The notes beneath the pieces are model-generated. The model was not told the DNA's origin and searched no databases. It was given only the letters and a program-made list of their open reading frames with translations. Of a stretch of 58,370 bases of DNA, positions 8,501 to 17,553 are shown piece by piece. Source of the DNA: an uncultured Clostridia bacterium (GTDB lineage Bacteria; Bacillota; Clostridia; Christensenellales; Borkfalkiaceae); assembly GCA_947624805.1 (NCBI GenBank), contig CANQLW010000004.1, positions 1 to 58,370 on the forward strand, read 5' to 3'. Position 1 is the first letter of the stretch. Every line of letters starts with the position of its first letter. Made by a program: the position numbers and the translations under genes.

Positions 8501-10066
8501 TTATGCATTCCGACTTTCATAGCGGACGGGCTTCTGGTCGACGAGTTCGTAGCCCTTCTTGGGCTTTTTGCGGAAGAAGTCGATCTTGTTGCCGAACTTG
8601 AGGTAGAGCACGAAGAGGACGATCACGGCAGCGGCGACGCAGAGGACGGCGATCGCCCATGCGTCGAGATCTTCTGCCTTGACGTGCGTCCAGAGTTCGT
8701 TGATACGCTCGCTCGTATCGGCGTTGAAGTAGTTCATGACGGCACAGCGTTCAATGACGTCCTGCGGAGGGAACTGTGCATAGAGCTGGCGGCGCGTGCG
8801 CTGCTCTTCATCGGCATAGACATGAGCATCTGTCCCAAAGAACCACGAGAGGTCGTAGAAGTCCTCAGGTTCTCCCTCCTCTTCGCCGTATTCGAGATCG
8901 TCGCGGAGGAATTCGAGCATTTCGTTCTCCTCGCCCGCGATGACGGAAGTGTAGCCGATGTAATAGCTGTTGCGCTTGGCGCTCTCGGGCATGGACATAA
9001 AGTTTACAAACGCCTCTGCGGCCTGTTTGGTGCCGCGCTCCTCGATGCCCTTGGTGAGCACCCAGCCGTCGAACCAAAGATTGGAGCCCGCTTGGGGAAC
9101 ATAGTATTCGAGCATCAGGTCGTTTTTCTCCTCTGCCTCGTCGAGCGCATAGACTGCGTCACCGCTCCACGCATAGTTGAGCCAGATCTTTCCGCTCACC
9201 ATATCCTGTTTGCCCGTGTCCGTCTCGAAGCCGTAGATGTTATCCTTCATGGAGAGGAGGGTATTTCCGACGACGTCCGTGTACTCGGGTGCAGTGCGGT
9301 TGAAGATTTCCGTGAGCGTCTGGTTGTAGCTTTCCTCCTTGTTTTCTGCAAGGGCGAGGAGCTCATCCTGATAGGTGACCCCGAGCGCGGCAAAGTAGGT
9401 GTCGCGGACGTTGTCCTTTGCCGTGATCTTATTGGTATATTTGTCGCTCGTAAAGGCCTTCCAGCCGAGTTCGTCGAGATCGGCGATGTCGACGTAATCG
9501 GGATTGTACACAAACCCCGTCGTGCCCCACATATAGCCTGCGGCGTATTCGCTCCAGCTGTGCTGTTCGGGCTGCCCGTCTTTCGTGATGCTGACCGTGC
9601 CGCTTTCGAAGATATTTTTGATGTAGGGGGAGACGTTTCTCACATAGTAGTTATTGGGATCGCTCTCGTCGAAAAAGCTCTCGTCGTAGGGCACGATGAG
9701 GTCTTCGGCGGCAAGTTTCATGATCATGTAGTCGGAGGGACACAGGAGATCGTATTCATTGCCGAGCACGATCTCGTTGTACATATCTTCGTTGGTGCCG
9801 AAGGTCGCGTAGTCGACGTGAATGGAGACGCCGTAGGTCTCCTCGTACCATGTCTCGAAATCGTCGATGATGTAGTGGGCATCCTCCTTGTCCAGACCCT
9901 CGATGTCGTTCTGATAGGATCCCTCTCCGCCGTCGTCGATGTATTCCTCCCAGCTGTACACTTTGAGAACGATCTCGGCGTTTTTCCCGCCGCATCCGCT
10001 GAGGGCGGCAAGGGTGGGGAGGAGGAGAAGCGCCGCGGTTAAGATACTCAAAACACGTTTTTTCAT
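8501..10066 (-). CDS. potD: Spermidine/putrescine ABC transporter, substrate-binding lipoprotein with C-terminal membrane anchor
   Basis: A 521-residue PotD. The N-terminus is a lipoprotein signal peptide with lipobox LSGC (Cys25). Residues 33-450 carry the family's VYSWEEYID opening and the DLLCPSDYMI and SGKIWLNYAWSGDA segments of the polyamine pocket. Unlike ordinary PotD (about 350 residues) it has acidic inserts and a second membrane helix near the C-terminus (about residues 469-491, AWAIAVLCVAAAVIVLFVLY) followed by a basic cytoplasmic tail. It would therefore be held at both ends. Last gene of the regulator-potABCD operon; the start overlaps potC by 4 bases. Confidence 0.93.
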   Translation of the reverse strand: MKKRVLSILTAALLLLPTLAALSGCGGKNAEIVLKVYSWEEYIDDGGEGSYQNDIEGLDKEDAHYIIDDFETWYEETYGVSIHVDYATFGTNEDMYNEIVLGNEYDLLCPSDYMIMKLAAEDLIVPYDESFFDESDPNNYYVRNVSPYIKNIFESGTVSITKDGQPEQHSWSEYAAGYMWGTTGFVYNPDYVDIADLDELGWKAFTSDKYTNKITAKDNVRDTYFAALGVTYQDELLALAENKEESYNQTLTEIFNRTAPEYTDVVGNTLLSMKDNIYGFETDTGKQDMVSGKIWLNYAWSGDAVYALDEAEEKNDLMLEYYVPQAGSNLWFDGWVLTKGIEERGTKQAAEAFVNFMSMPESAKRNSYYIGYTSVIAGEENEMLEFLRDDLEYGEEEGEPEDFYDLSWFFGTDAHVYADEEQRTRRQLYAQFPPQDVIERCAVMNYFNADTSERINELWTHVKAEDLDAWAIAVLCVAAAVIVLFVLYLKFGNKIDFFRKKPKKGYELVDQKPVRYESRNA

Positions 10067-10875
10067 TGGTTTTCCTCCTTTTTCCGCATGGCGGGAAGAT
10101 TGGAGAGCACGACGAACAGGACGATGACGATGAAGATGATCGTCGTGAGCGCCCAGAAGGAGGAGAGCGTCTCCGCCGTGTGTGCATTGCCGCGCATCGT
10201 CGCGTTGAAGACATAGGTGGAGATCGTTTCAAACCCGTTCGGGCGGGTGTAGACGGTGACGATATAGTCGTCAAGCGACAGCGTAACGGCGAGCATGAAG
10301 CCCGAGAGTACCCCGGGGATGATCTGGGGCAGGACGACCTTCATGAGCGCCTTAAAGGGACTTGCACCCAGATCGAGCGCCGCCTCATAGAGGGAGTTGT
10401 CCATCTGTTTGAGCTTCGGCATGACGGAGAGCACGACAAAGGGCGTGCAGATCACCATGTGTCCGATGAGCATCGTGAAGTAGGATTTCCCGATCCCGAC
10501 CGCCACAAAGGTAATGGCGAGCGAGAGCGCGGTCACGATCTCGGCGTTGATGACGGGGATCTGCGAAGCGCCGTGCAGGAGCGCCTTGGAACGTTTTTTA
10601 CAGTAGAACATACCGAGCGCCCCAAGGGTCCCGAGGATCGTCGACAGGAGCGCGGCGAGGAAGGCGAGGAGCAGGGTATTGCCGATCATTCCGAGGATCG
10701 CGGGATCGCCGAAGAGCTTTGCATAGTGTTCAAAGGAGAATTGTCCCGTCGTGCCGATGATGTCCGTCGAGATGAAGGAGTAGACGGCGAGGAGCAGGAT
10801 GGGAGTGTAGAGGAGGAGCAGAACGAGCCCCACAAAGCCGACTTTCAGGCATTTTATGGCGATTTGCTTTTTCAT
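10063..10875 (-). CDS. potC: Spermidine/putrescine ABC transporter permease PotC
   Basis: A 270-residue permease with about six membrane helices and the inner EAA loop YEAALDLGASPFKALMKVVLP that docks on the ATPase. I chose the ATG at 10873-10875 (MKKQIAIK), which overlaps the potB stop by ATGA and has a nearby SD-like GGGGGG/GAAT context; an upstream start at 10926 would read out of potB. Works with PotB, PotA and PotD to import polyamines. Confidence 0.93.
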   Translation of the reverse strand: MKKQIAIKCLKVGFVGLVLLLLYTPILLLAVYSFISTDIIGTTGQFSFEHYAKLFGDPAILGMIGNTLLLAFLAALLSTILGTLGALGMFYCKKRSKALLHGASQIPVINAEIVTALSLAITFVAVGIGKSYFTMLIGHMVICTPFVVLSVMPKLKQMDNSLYEAALDLGASPFKALMKVVLPQIIPGVLSGFMLAVTLSLDDYIVTVYTRPNGFETISTYVFNATMRGNAHTAETLSSFWALTTIIFIVIVLFVVLSNLPAMRKKEENQ

Positions 10876-11663
10876 AGATTCGCCCCCCTTACGTTTTCTT
10901 CTGAACTGAATCCGCCCGTCAGCCACGTCGAGACAAAGACGACGATGAGGAGGATGAGGGCGACCATCGAGCCCATATGCCAGTCGGTGCCGAAGTACTC
11001 ATAGATGAACTTCCCGATGATCGTCACCATGGAGTTGCCGAGCATATCCGAGACGACGTAGTTCGTCATGGAGGGCAGGAAGACCATCGTGACGCCGCTC
11101 ATGACCCCGGGGAGAGAGAGGGGAAGGGTGACCCTTGTAAAGGCGGTGAAGCCGTTCCCGCCGAGATCCGCGCTCGCCTCATAGAGGGCGGGGTCGATCT
11201 TCATGAGCGTCGTGTAGAGAGGAAGGATCATGAAGGGGAGGAAATCGTACACCATGCCGAATACGGTATTGAAGTAGTTTGTCTCGCCGAGCAGTCCGAT
11301 CCAGTTGAAGAGTTCACGGATGGCATTGACGCGGAGCACGAAGTTGATCCACATGGGGAGCACGAAGAGCATGAGAACGACATATTTTTTCTTCATTTTG
11401 CTCCGTGCAAGAATGTAGGCGACGGGATAGGCGATCAAAAGACACGCCGCCGTCGTGATCAGCGCGATGACGATGGAGTAGGCAATCGTGGAGAGCTTCG
11501 TCGGATCCGAGAAAAATTTGACGAAGTTGCCGAATGAGAAGTGCATACTCCTGTCCGTGAACGCGTAGACGAGGATGACGAGCATCGGAATGATCACGAA
11601 GAAGATCAAAAAGACCGCGTAGGGGATGCACAGCGTCTTGCGTGAAAAGCGGGGGAGCTTCAT
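10872..11663 (-). CDS. potB: Spermidine/putrescine ABC transporter permease PotB
   Basis: A 263-residue permease, about six helices, with the conserved [15 protein letters not shown] stretch and the coupling loop [21 protein letters not shown]. The start overlaps the potA stop by ATGA. Pairs with PotC in the heterodimeric membrane channel. Length and motifs are normal for the family. Confidence 0.93.
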   Translation of the reverse strand: MKLPRFSRKTLCIPYAVFLIFFVIIPMLVILVYAFTDRSMHFSFGNFVKFFSDPTKLSTIAYSIVIALITTAACLLIAYPVAYILARSKMKKKYVVLMLFVLPMWINFVLRVNAIRELFNWIGLLGETNYFNTVFGMVYDFLPFMILPLYTTLMKIDPALYEASADLGGNGFTAFTRVTLPLSLPGVMSGVTMVFLPSMTNYVVSDMLGNSMVTIIGKFIYEYFGTDWHMGSMVALILLIVVFVSTWLTGGFSSEENVRGANL

Positions 11664-13174
11664 GCTTTGTCCTCCTTCTCTTTATGCTTTAACGCCAGCC
11701 TGATCTTCTCCTTGGGAATGATGACCGAGACATAGTCGTTCTCGTTCCAGAGATCCTCAGTCGCAAAGACGAAATCTTCGTCCTCGTCGCTGTCCCCCGT
11801 ACGCACGATGACGCGGTAGTGGTCGCCCTTGTAGATGATCGAGATGATGTGTCCCGTCGTGCCGCCCGCGTCCTCGTCGTCGCTGATCTCGATGTCGTTG
11901 AGCCCGACCTCGACCCTGACTTCGGTATCGGTGAGATCGAGCTTTTCGCCCGCGGCGGTGATGAGATAGCCCTCCTCGTCGAGGTGGCTCCCGGGGTAGA
12001 GCTGGGTGACGTCGCATTCGAACTCGCCGCCCGCAAATTCCACGTTGTTTGCCTTGTTGATGACGCCGTCGAAGACGTTGGACGTATAGCGGGGCTTCAT
12101 GAGGTGGATGCCGTCGGGGGCAACGGTGAGCCCGATGGCCTCTCCGACCTTGCGGCTCTCCGTGCTCTGAATGACGAGCTCGAATTTTCCGACCTGCACG
12201 GTGATCTCATAGTGGATTCCCTTGAAGACGACGGAGATCACCTCGCCGTGCAGCGTTCCGTCCTCGGGCTTGCACATTTTGATGTCCTCAGGGCGGACGA
12301 CGACGTCGACGGGTTCTCCTTCCTCGAAGTTGTCCACGCAATCGAAGATCTTGCCGCAGAACTTGACCTTGTGCTTTCCCACGACGGTGCCGTTCATGAT
12401 GTTGCTTTCCCCGATGAAGTCCGCGACGAAGGTATTCGAGGGCTCGTTATAGATATCGGTGGGGGTGCCGATCTGCTGGACGACGCCGTCCGCCATGATG
12501 ACGATGGTGTCCGACATCGTGAGCGCTTCCTCCTGATCGTGGGTGACATAGATAAAGGTGATGCCGAGCCTGTCGTGCATCTTTTTGAGCTCGATCTGCA
12601 TCTCCTTTCTCATTTTGAGGTCGAGGGCGCCGAGGGGCTCGTCGAGGAGAAGGATCTCGGGTTCATTGACGATGGCGCGGGCGATCGCGACGCGCTGCTG
12701 CTGGCCGCCCGAGAGGGTGGAGATGGACCGCTTTTCGAAGCCTTCGAGGTCGACGAGCGCGAGCGCCTTTTTGACCTTGGATTCGATCTCCTTCTTTGTC
12801 AGTTTTTCCTTCTTTGTGTACTCCTCGCCGTGCTCATTGCGGTAGGTATTCATGACCCGCTTGCACTTGAGTCCGAACGCGATGTTCTCATAGACATTGA
12901 GATGGGGGAAGAGTGCATACCGCTGGAAGACGGTGTTCACAGGCCTCTTGTTGGGGGGAAGGAGGGATATATCCTTCCCGTCGAGGAGGATCTTCCCGCT
13001 CGTGGGGAGGTCGAACCCTGCGATCATGCGCAGTGTCGTCGTCTTCCCGCAGCCCGAGGGGCCCAGAAAGGTCATGAATTCTCCCTTTCTGATACTGAAG
13101 CTCATGTGGTCGATGACAAGATTGTCGCCGAAGTACTTCGTTACGTCCTGAAGTTCGATGATGTTATCAGCCAT
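11660..13174 (-). CDS. potA: Spermidine/putrescine ABC transporter ATP-binding protein PotA, with extended C-terminus
   Basis: A 504-residue ATPase. ABC domain about residues 4-240: Walker [15 protein letters not shown]-loop [12 protein letters not shown], signature [14 protein letters not shown], Walker [13 protein letters not shown], switch YVTHDQEEA. There is an insertion of about 25 charged residues after [10 protein letters not shown]. Usual PotA has about 350-380 residues with one TOBE domain; here the C-terminal half looks like two TOBE-like units, roughly residues 270-350 and 410-500, the second acidic ([18 protein letters not shown]). Separated from the upstream regulator by 29 bases with its own AAAGGAG ribosome binding site. 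Confidence 0.94.
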   Translation of the reverse strand: MADNIIELQDVTKYFGDNLVIDHMSFSIRKGEFMTFLGPSGCGKTTTLRMIAGFDLPTSGKILLDGKDISLLPPNKRPVNTVFQRYALFPHLNVYENIAFGLKCKRVMNTYRNEHGEEYTKKEKLTKKEIESKVKKALALVDLEGFEKRSISTLSGGQQQRVAIARAIVNEPEILLLDEPLGALDLKMRKEMQIELKKMHDRLGITFIYVTHDQEEALTMSDTIVIMADGVVQQIGTPTDIYNEPSNTFVADFIGESNIMNGTVVGKHKVKFCGKIFDCVDNFEEGEPVDVVVRPEDIKMCKPEDGTLHGEVISVVFKGIHYEITVQVGKFELVIQSTESRKVGEAIGLTVAPDGIHLMKPRYTSNVFDGVINKANNVEFAGGEFECDVTQLYPGSHLDEEGYLITAAGEKLDLTDTEVRVEVGLNDIEISDDEDAGGTTGHIISIIYKGDHYRVIVRTGDSDEDEDFVFATEDLWNENDYVSVIIPKEKIRLALKHKEKEDKA

Positions 13175-13203
13175 AAAACTTTCTCCTTTGGTGTGTTATC
13201 TGT

Positions 13204-13737
13204 TCAGAAATTGGGCGGGGTGGAGATCCAGATGACCTTTGCCCGCTTTTTTCCGCGATTGATGAGGTAATGTTCCTTTCCCGCCGTGTAATAAAAACTT
13301 TCGCCCTTCTTTGCGGGGTAATGCTTGCCTGCGATGACGATATCGACTTTCCCTTCGAGCACATAGCCGAATTCCTCGCCCTCATGGGGGATATCGGGCT
13401 CCGTCTGCGCGGAGGGTTCGAGCTCCACGAGGACGGGCTCCATCATATTCTTCTGCGCGTTCGGGATCACCCAGTTGAGGGTCATGCCTTCGGACTGCTT
13501 TTCGATGTATTCGGCTTCGGAAAAGACGATCTTCTCCTCGGTCTCTTCATGAAAAAAGTCGGAAAGATTACTGCCGAGCGCGTTGAGAATGTCGACGAGC
13601 GTTGCGATCGAGGGGCTCGTGAGATCGTTTTCAAGCTGCGAAATATACCCTTTTGTGAGTTCGCAGCGGTCGGCAAGCTCCTCCTGCGTAAGATTTTTTT
13701 GTTGCCGCATATCCTTGAGCTTTGCGCCGAGTTCCAT
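13204..13737 (-). CDS. HTH-cupin transcriptional regulator of the polyamine operon
   Basis: A 177-residue regulator: Xre-type helix-turn-helix at about residues 5-60 (NLTQEELADRCELTKGYISQ) and a C-terminal cupin at about residues 105-175 (HEGEEFGYVLEGKVDIVI). This architecture is that of PuuR-like regulators, which bind small ligands such as polyamines in the cupin. It is the first gene of the operon with potABCD, so it probably controls polyamine uptake and itself. Two AGTTTA-N7-TAAAC sites lie just upstream. SD AAGGAGG precedes the ATG. Confidence 0.88.
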   Translation of the reverse strand: MELGAKLKDMRQQKNLTQEELADRCELTKGYISQLENDLTSPSIATLVDILNALGSNLSDFFHEETEEKIVFSEAEYIEKQSEGMTLNWVIPNAQKNMMEPVLVELEPSAQTEPDIPHEGEEFGYVLEGKVDIVIAGKHYPAKKGESFYYTAGKEHYLINRGKKRAKVIWISTPPNF

Positions 13738-13752
13738 GGTTCCTCCTTGTTG

Positions 13753-13831
13753 AGTTTAGTATTATTAAACTTTTTGCCTCTTTTTATCAAACTCTCGCAA
13801 AAATAAACTGAAAGTTTAATAAAAATAAACA
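13753..13831 (-). promoter_or_regulatory. Putative operator pair and promoter region of the regulator-pot operon
   Basis: AGTTTAGTATTATTAAACT (13753-13771) is an inverted repeat of AGTTTA with a 7-base centre. A second site with the same geometry, AGTTTA-N7-TAAACA, is at 13813-13831, and TAAACT/AGTTTA arms also face each other at 13804-13818. On the minus strand a weak promoter, TTGATA-N17-TAATAA, overlaps the first site. The repeated geometry directly before an HTH-cupin gene suggests autoregulation. Confidence 0.55.
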
Positions 13832-13972
13832 CATACCGCCGATGAGTATATTCTTTTCGCGGCGGAATGTCAACTGTTTCGCAGTGGATTTTAAGTTATT
13901 TTTTCGGAAATCGGGAAGAAATATAAAAATATGTCGCGCGTGCGCGATAGGAGAGAGGGGAAGAGGGCATGA

Positions 13973-13998
13973 AAAAATCCCCCGACGGCGTCGGGGGA
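13973..13998 (-). terminator. Intrinsic terminator of rpsT
   Basis: Read on the minus strand: stem CCCCCGACG / CGTCGGGGG followed by ATTTTTTC, 20 bases after the rpsT stop. Confidence 0.88.
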
Positions 13999-14019
13999 CA
14001 ATACGTTCCTGTGTTCTGG

Positions 14020-14286
14020 TTACGCGTCTAAGGCGTTCAACTTCTTTGCCAGCTTTGCCTTTTTGTTGGCGGCGTTGTTCTTGTGAAGGATCCCCTTGGA
14101 AACGGCAGAATCGATCGCGGAGACCGTTTCGGGATAGAGAGCGGTCGCCTGTGCTTTGTCGCCCGCGTTGACGGCGGCAAGGAACTTCTTGATCTGCGTC
14201 TTCAAAGCAGACTTGACTGCCTTGTTTTCAAGGTTCTTCTTTTCGGTGACGAGAACACGCTTTTTTGCGGATTTGATGTTGGGCAC
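14020..14286 (-). CDS. rpsT: 30S ribosomal protein S20
   Basis: An 88-residue basic protein with the S20 pattern: [18 protein letters not shown] at the start, lysine/alanine-rich helices and the segment [20 protein letters not shown] near the C-terminus. S20 binds 16S rRNA early in 30S assembly. It stands alone between the pot regulator and murI, with an AAAGGAG ribosome binding site and its own promoter and terminator. Confidence 0.97.
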   Translation of the reverse strand: MPNIKSAKKRVLVTEKKNLENKAVKSALKTQIKKFLAAVNAGDKAQATALYPETVSAIDSAVSKGILHKNNAANKKAKLAKKLNALDA

Positions 14287-14330
14287 GGTATTACTCCTTT
14301 GAAGGTACTTTATCTTGATAAATCTTGATT

Positions 14331-14359
14331 ATTTTAGCATAAAATACATTGCTTGTAAA
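14331..14359 (-). promoter_or_regulatory. Promoter of rpsT
   Basis: Minus strand: TTTACA (14354-14359), 17 bases, TAAAAT (14331-14336). The leader contains the direct repeat ATCTTGAT-AA-ATCTTGAT. Confidence 0.65.
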
Positions 14360-14421
14360 CTGTTTTTTCACGCCTGAGAAAAAATTTTTCGCAATTTTTC
14401 TGTTTTGGGAGGGGAAAAGGG

Positions 14422-15210
14422 GTGAAATGCACGCCGAAAGTGGGGGTGTTCGACAGCGGAGCAGGGGGACTTACCGTCCTCGCCGAATGCGTCGCGTCGC
14501 TCCCGCAGGTAAAATTTTATTATTACGGCGACAACGGCCGTGCCCCGTACGGCAGCAGGAGCGGGGAGGAAATTACCTCCTTCGTGCAGGAAGCGCTGGA
14601 ACGCTTCCGCTCGCTCGGCGTCGATGCCGCCGTTCTCGCCTGCAATACCGCTACAGCGGTCTGTATCGGGGAAATGCGGAGAAGGTTTTCCTTCCCGATC
14701 GTCGGGACGGAACCGGCGCTCAGGGCGGCCGCGCGGAGCTGCGGGGATGTCCTTGTGCTTGCTACCCCGCGTACGGCGGAGAGCGCGCGGCTGAAAGCGC
14801 TCATCGCAGCAAATGCCCCGTGCAGGTTCCGCGTCTACCCCTGCGATCGGCTGGCGGGGGCGGTCGAGCAGATGCTGATCTATGGGAAGGGGATAAATCT
14901 TTCCGCACATCTCCCCGCGGGAGACTTCGACGGCGTCGTCCTCGGCTGCACCCATTACAGCTTCCTGAGAGAGGAGATCGCGGCATATTACGGCGTACCC
15001 GTTTTCGACGGAAACGAGGGGATCGCACGGCGGCTGAAAGATATCCTTTTCGGCAAAAAAGTGGAGCACGGGTGGAGCCCAAACACAAAAACGAACAAAA
15101 GTTTACATTTGAAATGGAGCGGGGACCGACAAAAACAGGTCGTTTTCCTCGGGAAATGGGGGAATCTGAACGAAATCATATACAAACAAACGTTCAAAAC
15201 CCGCTCGTAA
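14422..15210 (+). CDS. murI: Glutamate racemase
   Basis: Makes D-glutamate for peptidoglycan. The 262-residue protein has the two catalytic-cysteine regions: LACNTATAV (about residue 73) and LGCTHYSFL (about residue 176), and the opening VGVFDSGAGGLTVL. Start is the GTG at 14422 behind GGGAGGGG. The last 45 residues are AT-rich in DNA and lysine/asparagine-rich; the segment VVFLGKWGNLNEIIYKQ resembles the C-terminal extension of clostridial MurI. Located just ahead of the division and cell-wall cluster but with an intervening promoter. Confidence 0.93.
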   Translation: MKCTPKVGVFDSGAGGLTVLAECVASLPQVKFYYYGDNGRAPYGSRSGEEITSFVQEALERFRSLGVDAAVLACNTATAVCIGEMRRRFSFPIVGTEPALRAAARSCGDVLVLATPRTAESARLKALIAANAPCRFRVYPCDRLAGAVEQMLIYGKGINLSAHLPAGDFDGVVLGCTHYSFLREEIAAYYGVPVFDGNEGIARRLKDILFGKKVEHGWSPNTKTNKSLHLKWSGDRQKQVVFLGKWGNLNEIIYKQTFKTRS

Positions 15211-15246
15211 CGCCGATTTTCCGCCCCTTTGAGACCAAAATGGAAA

Positions 15247-15270
15247 TTTTTCCCTTTTTCGGGAAAAAAA
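15247..15270 (+). terminator. Possible weak terminator after murI
   Basis: Inverted repeat TTTTTCCC / GGGAAAAA with loop TTTTTC. The stem is short and AT-rich, so it is only a candidate. Confidence 0.35.
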
Positions 15271-15283
15271 TGGAGCAAAGTGG

Positions 15284-15312
15284 TTGACAGAATGCAAAAA
15301 CAGTGATATGAT
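15284..15312 (+). promoter_or_regulatory. Promoter of the mraZ cell-wall/division cluster
   Basis: TTGACA (15284-15289), 17 bases, TATGAT (15307-15312), 30 bases before the mraZ start, which has an AAAAGGAGGAGG ribosome binding site. Confidence 0.85.
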
Positions 15313-15341
15313 AGAATCACTTCAAAAAGGAGGAGGTCGGA

Positions 15342-15800
15342 ATGGATATCGAAAACATATTCAGCGGCACCGTTTATCATCAGCTCGATGATAAAGGGCG
15401 CGTCCGTATCCCCTCGAGATTCTTCCCCAAGGCAGAGGAAGGGGAGGAACGGAACTTTGCGATGAAGTTCTACTTCATGGCAGGGACGCAGGGTTGTATC
15501 TCCGTCTATTTGAAGGAAGGACTCGACGATCGTATCGCTGCACTGCGGGCGATCCCGAACACATCGGAAAAGGTCGTCCAGTCCAAGCGTAAGATCCTCG
15601 GCTCGATCGAATCCGTGGAGACGGACAAGCAGGGCAGGGCAGTCATCCCGCCCTTTCTCCGTACCTATGCAAAGATCGGGAAAGAACTCGTGACCGTCGG
15701 CATGGACGATCACTTCGAGATCTGGGCGAAAGAGGAGCACGACAGACAGGACGGCGGTCTCACATACGCACAGGCGTACAGCGAAGTCGGGTTCTTCTGA
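15342..15800 (+). CDS. mraZ: Transcriptional regulator MraZ
   Basis: A 152-residue protein with two SpoVT/AbrB-like halves, each with the family's DKGR/DKQGR element: LDDKGRVRIPSRF (about residues 16-28) and TDKQGRAVIPPFLR (about residues 92-105). MraZ is the usual first gene of dcw clusters and represses the promoter ahead of it. It is followed one base later by rsmH. Confidence 0.96.
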   Translation: MDIENIFSGTVYHQLDDKGRVRIPSRFFPKAEEGEERNFAMKFYFMAGTQGCISVYLKEGLDDRIAALRAIPNTSEKVVQSKRKILGSIESVETDKQGRAVIPPFLRTYAKIGKELVTVGMDDHFEIWAKEEHDRQDGGLTYAQAYSEVGFF

Positions 15801-15801
15801 T

Positions 15802-16728
15802 ATGCAGACCTATCATTGCCCGATCATGGAAAGGGAAGTCGTCTCGGGGCTTGCGATCAGGGACGGCGGACTGTATTTCGACGGAACTGCCGGCGGCGGC
15901 GGACACTCCTATGCGATCCTTGCCGCAAATCCCTCCGTGAGACTGATCGCGACCGACAAGGACGGCGATGCGATCATGGCGGCGGGGGAGAGGCTATCCC
16001 CTTTTGCGGGAAGGTTCCGTCTCGTGAGAAGCGACTTTAAGGACTTCGGCGAAGTCCTCGGCGGGGAACGGCTCGACGGATTTTTGCTCGATCTCGGGAT
16101 CTCCTCCCATCAGATCGACGACGAGACCCGCGGATTCGCCTATCGGGCGGACGACGCCCCCCTCGATATGAGGATGGACAAGCGTTCTTCCCTCACGGCA
16201 GCCGACGTTGTCAACGGTTACGGGGAGGAGACGCTCAGAAAGATCCTTGCAGAGTACGGCGAGGAGCCGTTTGCGGGGACGATCGCACGGAACATCGTGC
16301 GGGAGAGAGAAAAGAAGCAGATTACGACCTGCGGGGAGCTCAGGGGACTTGTGGAGCACAGCCTTCCGCCGAAATATCGTTCGGCAGCCTGTGCGAGACA
16401 GACCTTTCAGGCGATCCGCATCGAAGTCAACGGAGAGCTCGACGGCCTCGGGGAATGTATCAGAGGACTCATCGGGCGGCTCAAAAAAGGGGGAAGGGCG
16501 TGCATTTTGACCTTCCACTCGCTGGAGGACAGGATCGTCAAGACGGTATTTAAGGATTTATCGACGGCTTGCACCTGCCCGAAAAATTTCCCCGTCTGTG
16601 TATGCGGGAGAGTCCGTCAGCTTGAGATCCTGACGAAAAAACCGCTCACGGCGGGAACAGAAGAGATCCAAAGCAATCCGCGCGCTAAGAGCGCAAAACT
16701 CAGGATCGCGGAAAAAATCACAGAATAA
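15802..16728 (+). CDS. rsmH: 16S rRNA (cytosine(1402)-N4)-methyltransferase
   Basis: 308 residues. SAM-binding motif DGTAGGGGHS at about residue 28, LLDLGISSHQID near residue 95, and the C-terminal ILTFHSLEDRIVK, all characteristic of RsmH (MraW). Also has the cysteine-rich CTCPKNFPVCVCG region seen in many Gram-positive members. Methylates N4 of C1402 in the P-site of the small subunit. Second gene of the cluster. Confidence 0.96.
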   Translation: MQTYHCPIMEREVVSGLAIRDGGLYFDGTAGGGGHSYAILAANPSVRLIATDKDGDAIMAAGERLSPFAGRFRLVRSDFKDFGEVLGGERLDGFLLDLGISSHQIDDETRGFAYRADDAPLDMRMDKRSSLTAADVVNGYGEETLRKILAEYGEEPFAGTIARNIVREREKKQITTCGELRGLVEHSLPPKYRSAACARQTFQAIRIEVNGELDGLGECIRGLIGRLKKGGRACILTFHSLEDRIVKTVFKDLSTACTCPKNFPVCVCGRVRQLEILTKKPLTAGTEEIQSNPRAKSAKLRIAEKITE

Positions 16729-16770
16729 TTTACAAAATTGTCGAATAAGAATAAATGAAGGAGAGAAGCC

Positions 16771-17541
16771 ATGTCTCAGACCGCACTCTTGGAGAGGGAA
16801 ACCCGTTCAACGGCCACCGCGGACGAAACGCCCGAAGCGATCGCGCATAAGAAAAGAAGCGCTGAAATATATACAAAACTGCGTTCAAACGATGTGTCTG
16901 ATGAGGAACTCATCAGAGAGATCGGTGAGAATCACCCTGCCGCGTCGGCAGAGACATACGCTCCCGCTGCGCCGCGGATGAGTGCAGGTTCCATGACTGC
17001 CGTCCGCGAGGCGCCCGTACGGGAAGCGACGCGTCCGCGCGAGCTCTTCACGGACGTCGAATACAAGGATCACCGTTTGGTACGCACGGAGGAGCCCTCT
17101 GCTGCCGTGACGGAGGTGCCCGTCGCGACGCCTTCGGCGTCCGCTGCACCCGCCGCACCCGCCGTAAAGCCCGCTGCGGAAGCGGAAGAGGACAACGAGG
17201 ACCTTCGTCCCACGCGCCGTACGATGGATATGATCCACCGCAGCGAAGTATATCGGCCCGAGGTCAATACCGAGGCGCACGTCGGCTTCTTCGCCTCGCT
17301 TTCAAGCAAGGTGAAACTCGTGCTGGCGCTCGTCGCCGTCGCCGTCGTCGCGGCGATCGCGCTCGTCTGCATCAATACGGGGATTATCAATTCGCTGAAC
17401 GCGGAGATCGACAGCCGCCGCATGGAGCTGCAGGGACTGAGCGATTACTCCGAATCTCTCAACGAGCAGATCCGTGAGGTCACCTCCGATGAATTTGTGG
17501 ATTCTTATGCGGAGAACGTTCTCCATATGACGCGCTCCTGA
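16771..17541 (+). CDS. ftsL: FtsL/DivIC-like cell division protein with long N-terminal region
   Basis: 256 residues. A single membrane helix at about residues 178-198 (LVLALVAVAVVAAIALVC) is followed by a coiled-coil-like stretch (INSLNAEIDSRRMELQGLSD) and a short C-terminus, which is the FtsL/DivIC plan. The call also rests on position between rsmH and the division transpeptidase. Unusual is the 175-residue cytoplasmic N-terminus, rich in Ala, Pro, Glu and Arg and predicted by eye to be disordered; ordinary FtsL has about 30-60 residues there. SD AAGGAGAG precedes the ATG. Confidence 0.75.
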   Translation: MSQTALLERETRSTATADETPEAIAHKKRSAEIYTKLRSNDVSDEELIREIGENHPAASAETYAPAAPRMSAGSMTAVREAPVREATRPRELFTDVEYKDHRLVRTEEPSAAVTEVPVATPSASAAPAAPAVKPAAEAEEDNEDLRPTRRTMDMIHRSEVYRPEVNTEAHVGFFASLSSKVKLVLALVAVAVVAAIALVCINTGIINSLNAEIDSRRMELQGLSDYSESLNEQIREVTSDEFVDSYAENVLHMTRS

Positions 17542-17553
17542 GGGGGAGTTCCC

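Noticed and set aside
9085..9100. ACATAGTATTC in potD as a motif copy
   Set aside because: Match limited to about ten bases and explained by conserved Tyr-Tyr-Val codons.
8456..10042. A long open frame on the plus strand opposite potD
   Set aside because: It mirrors potD codon by codon on the other strand, has no recognisable domain and no ribosome binding site; potD has a lipobox and family motifs.
11819..13270. A long open frame opposite potA
   Set aside because: Antisense shadow of a GC-rich gene; the protein would be an acidic low-complexity chain without known motifs.
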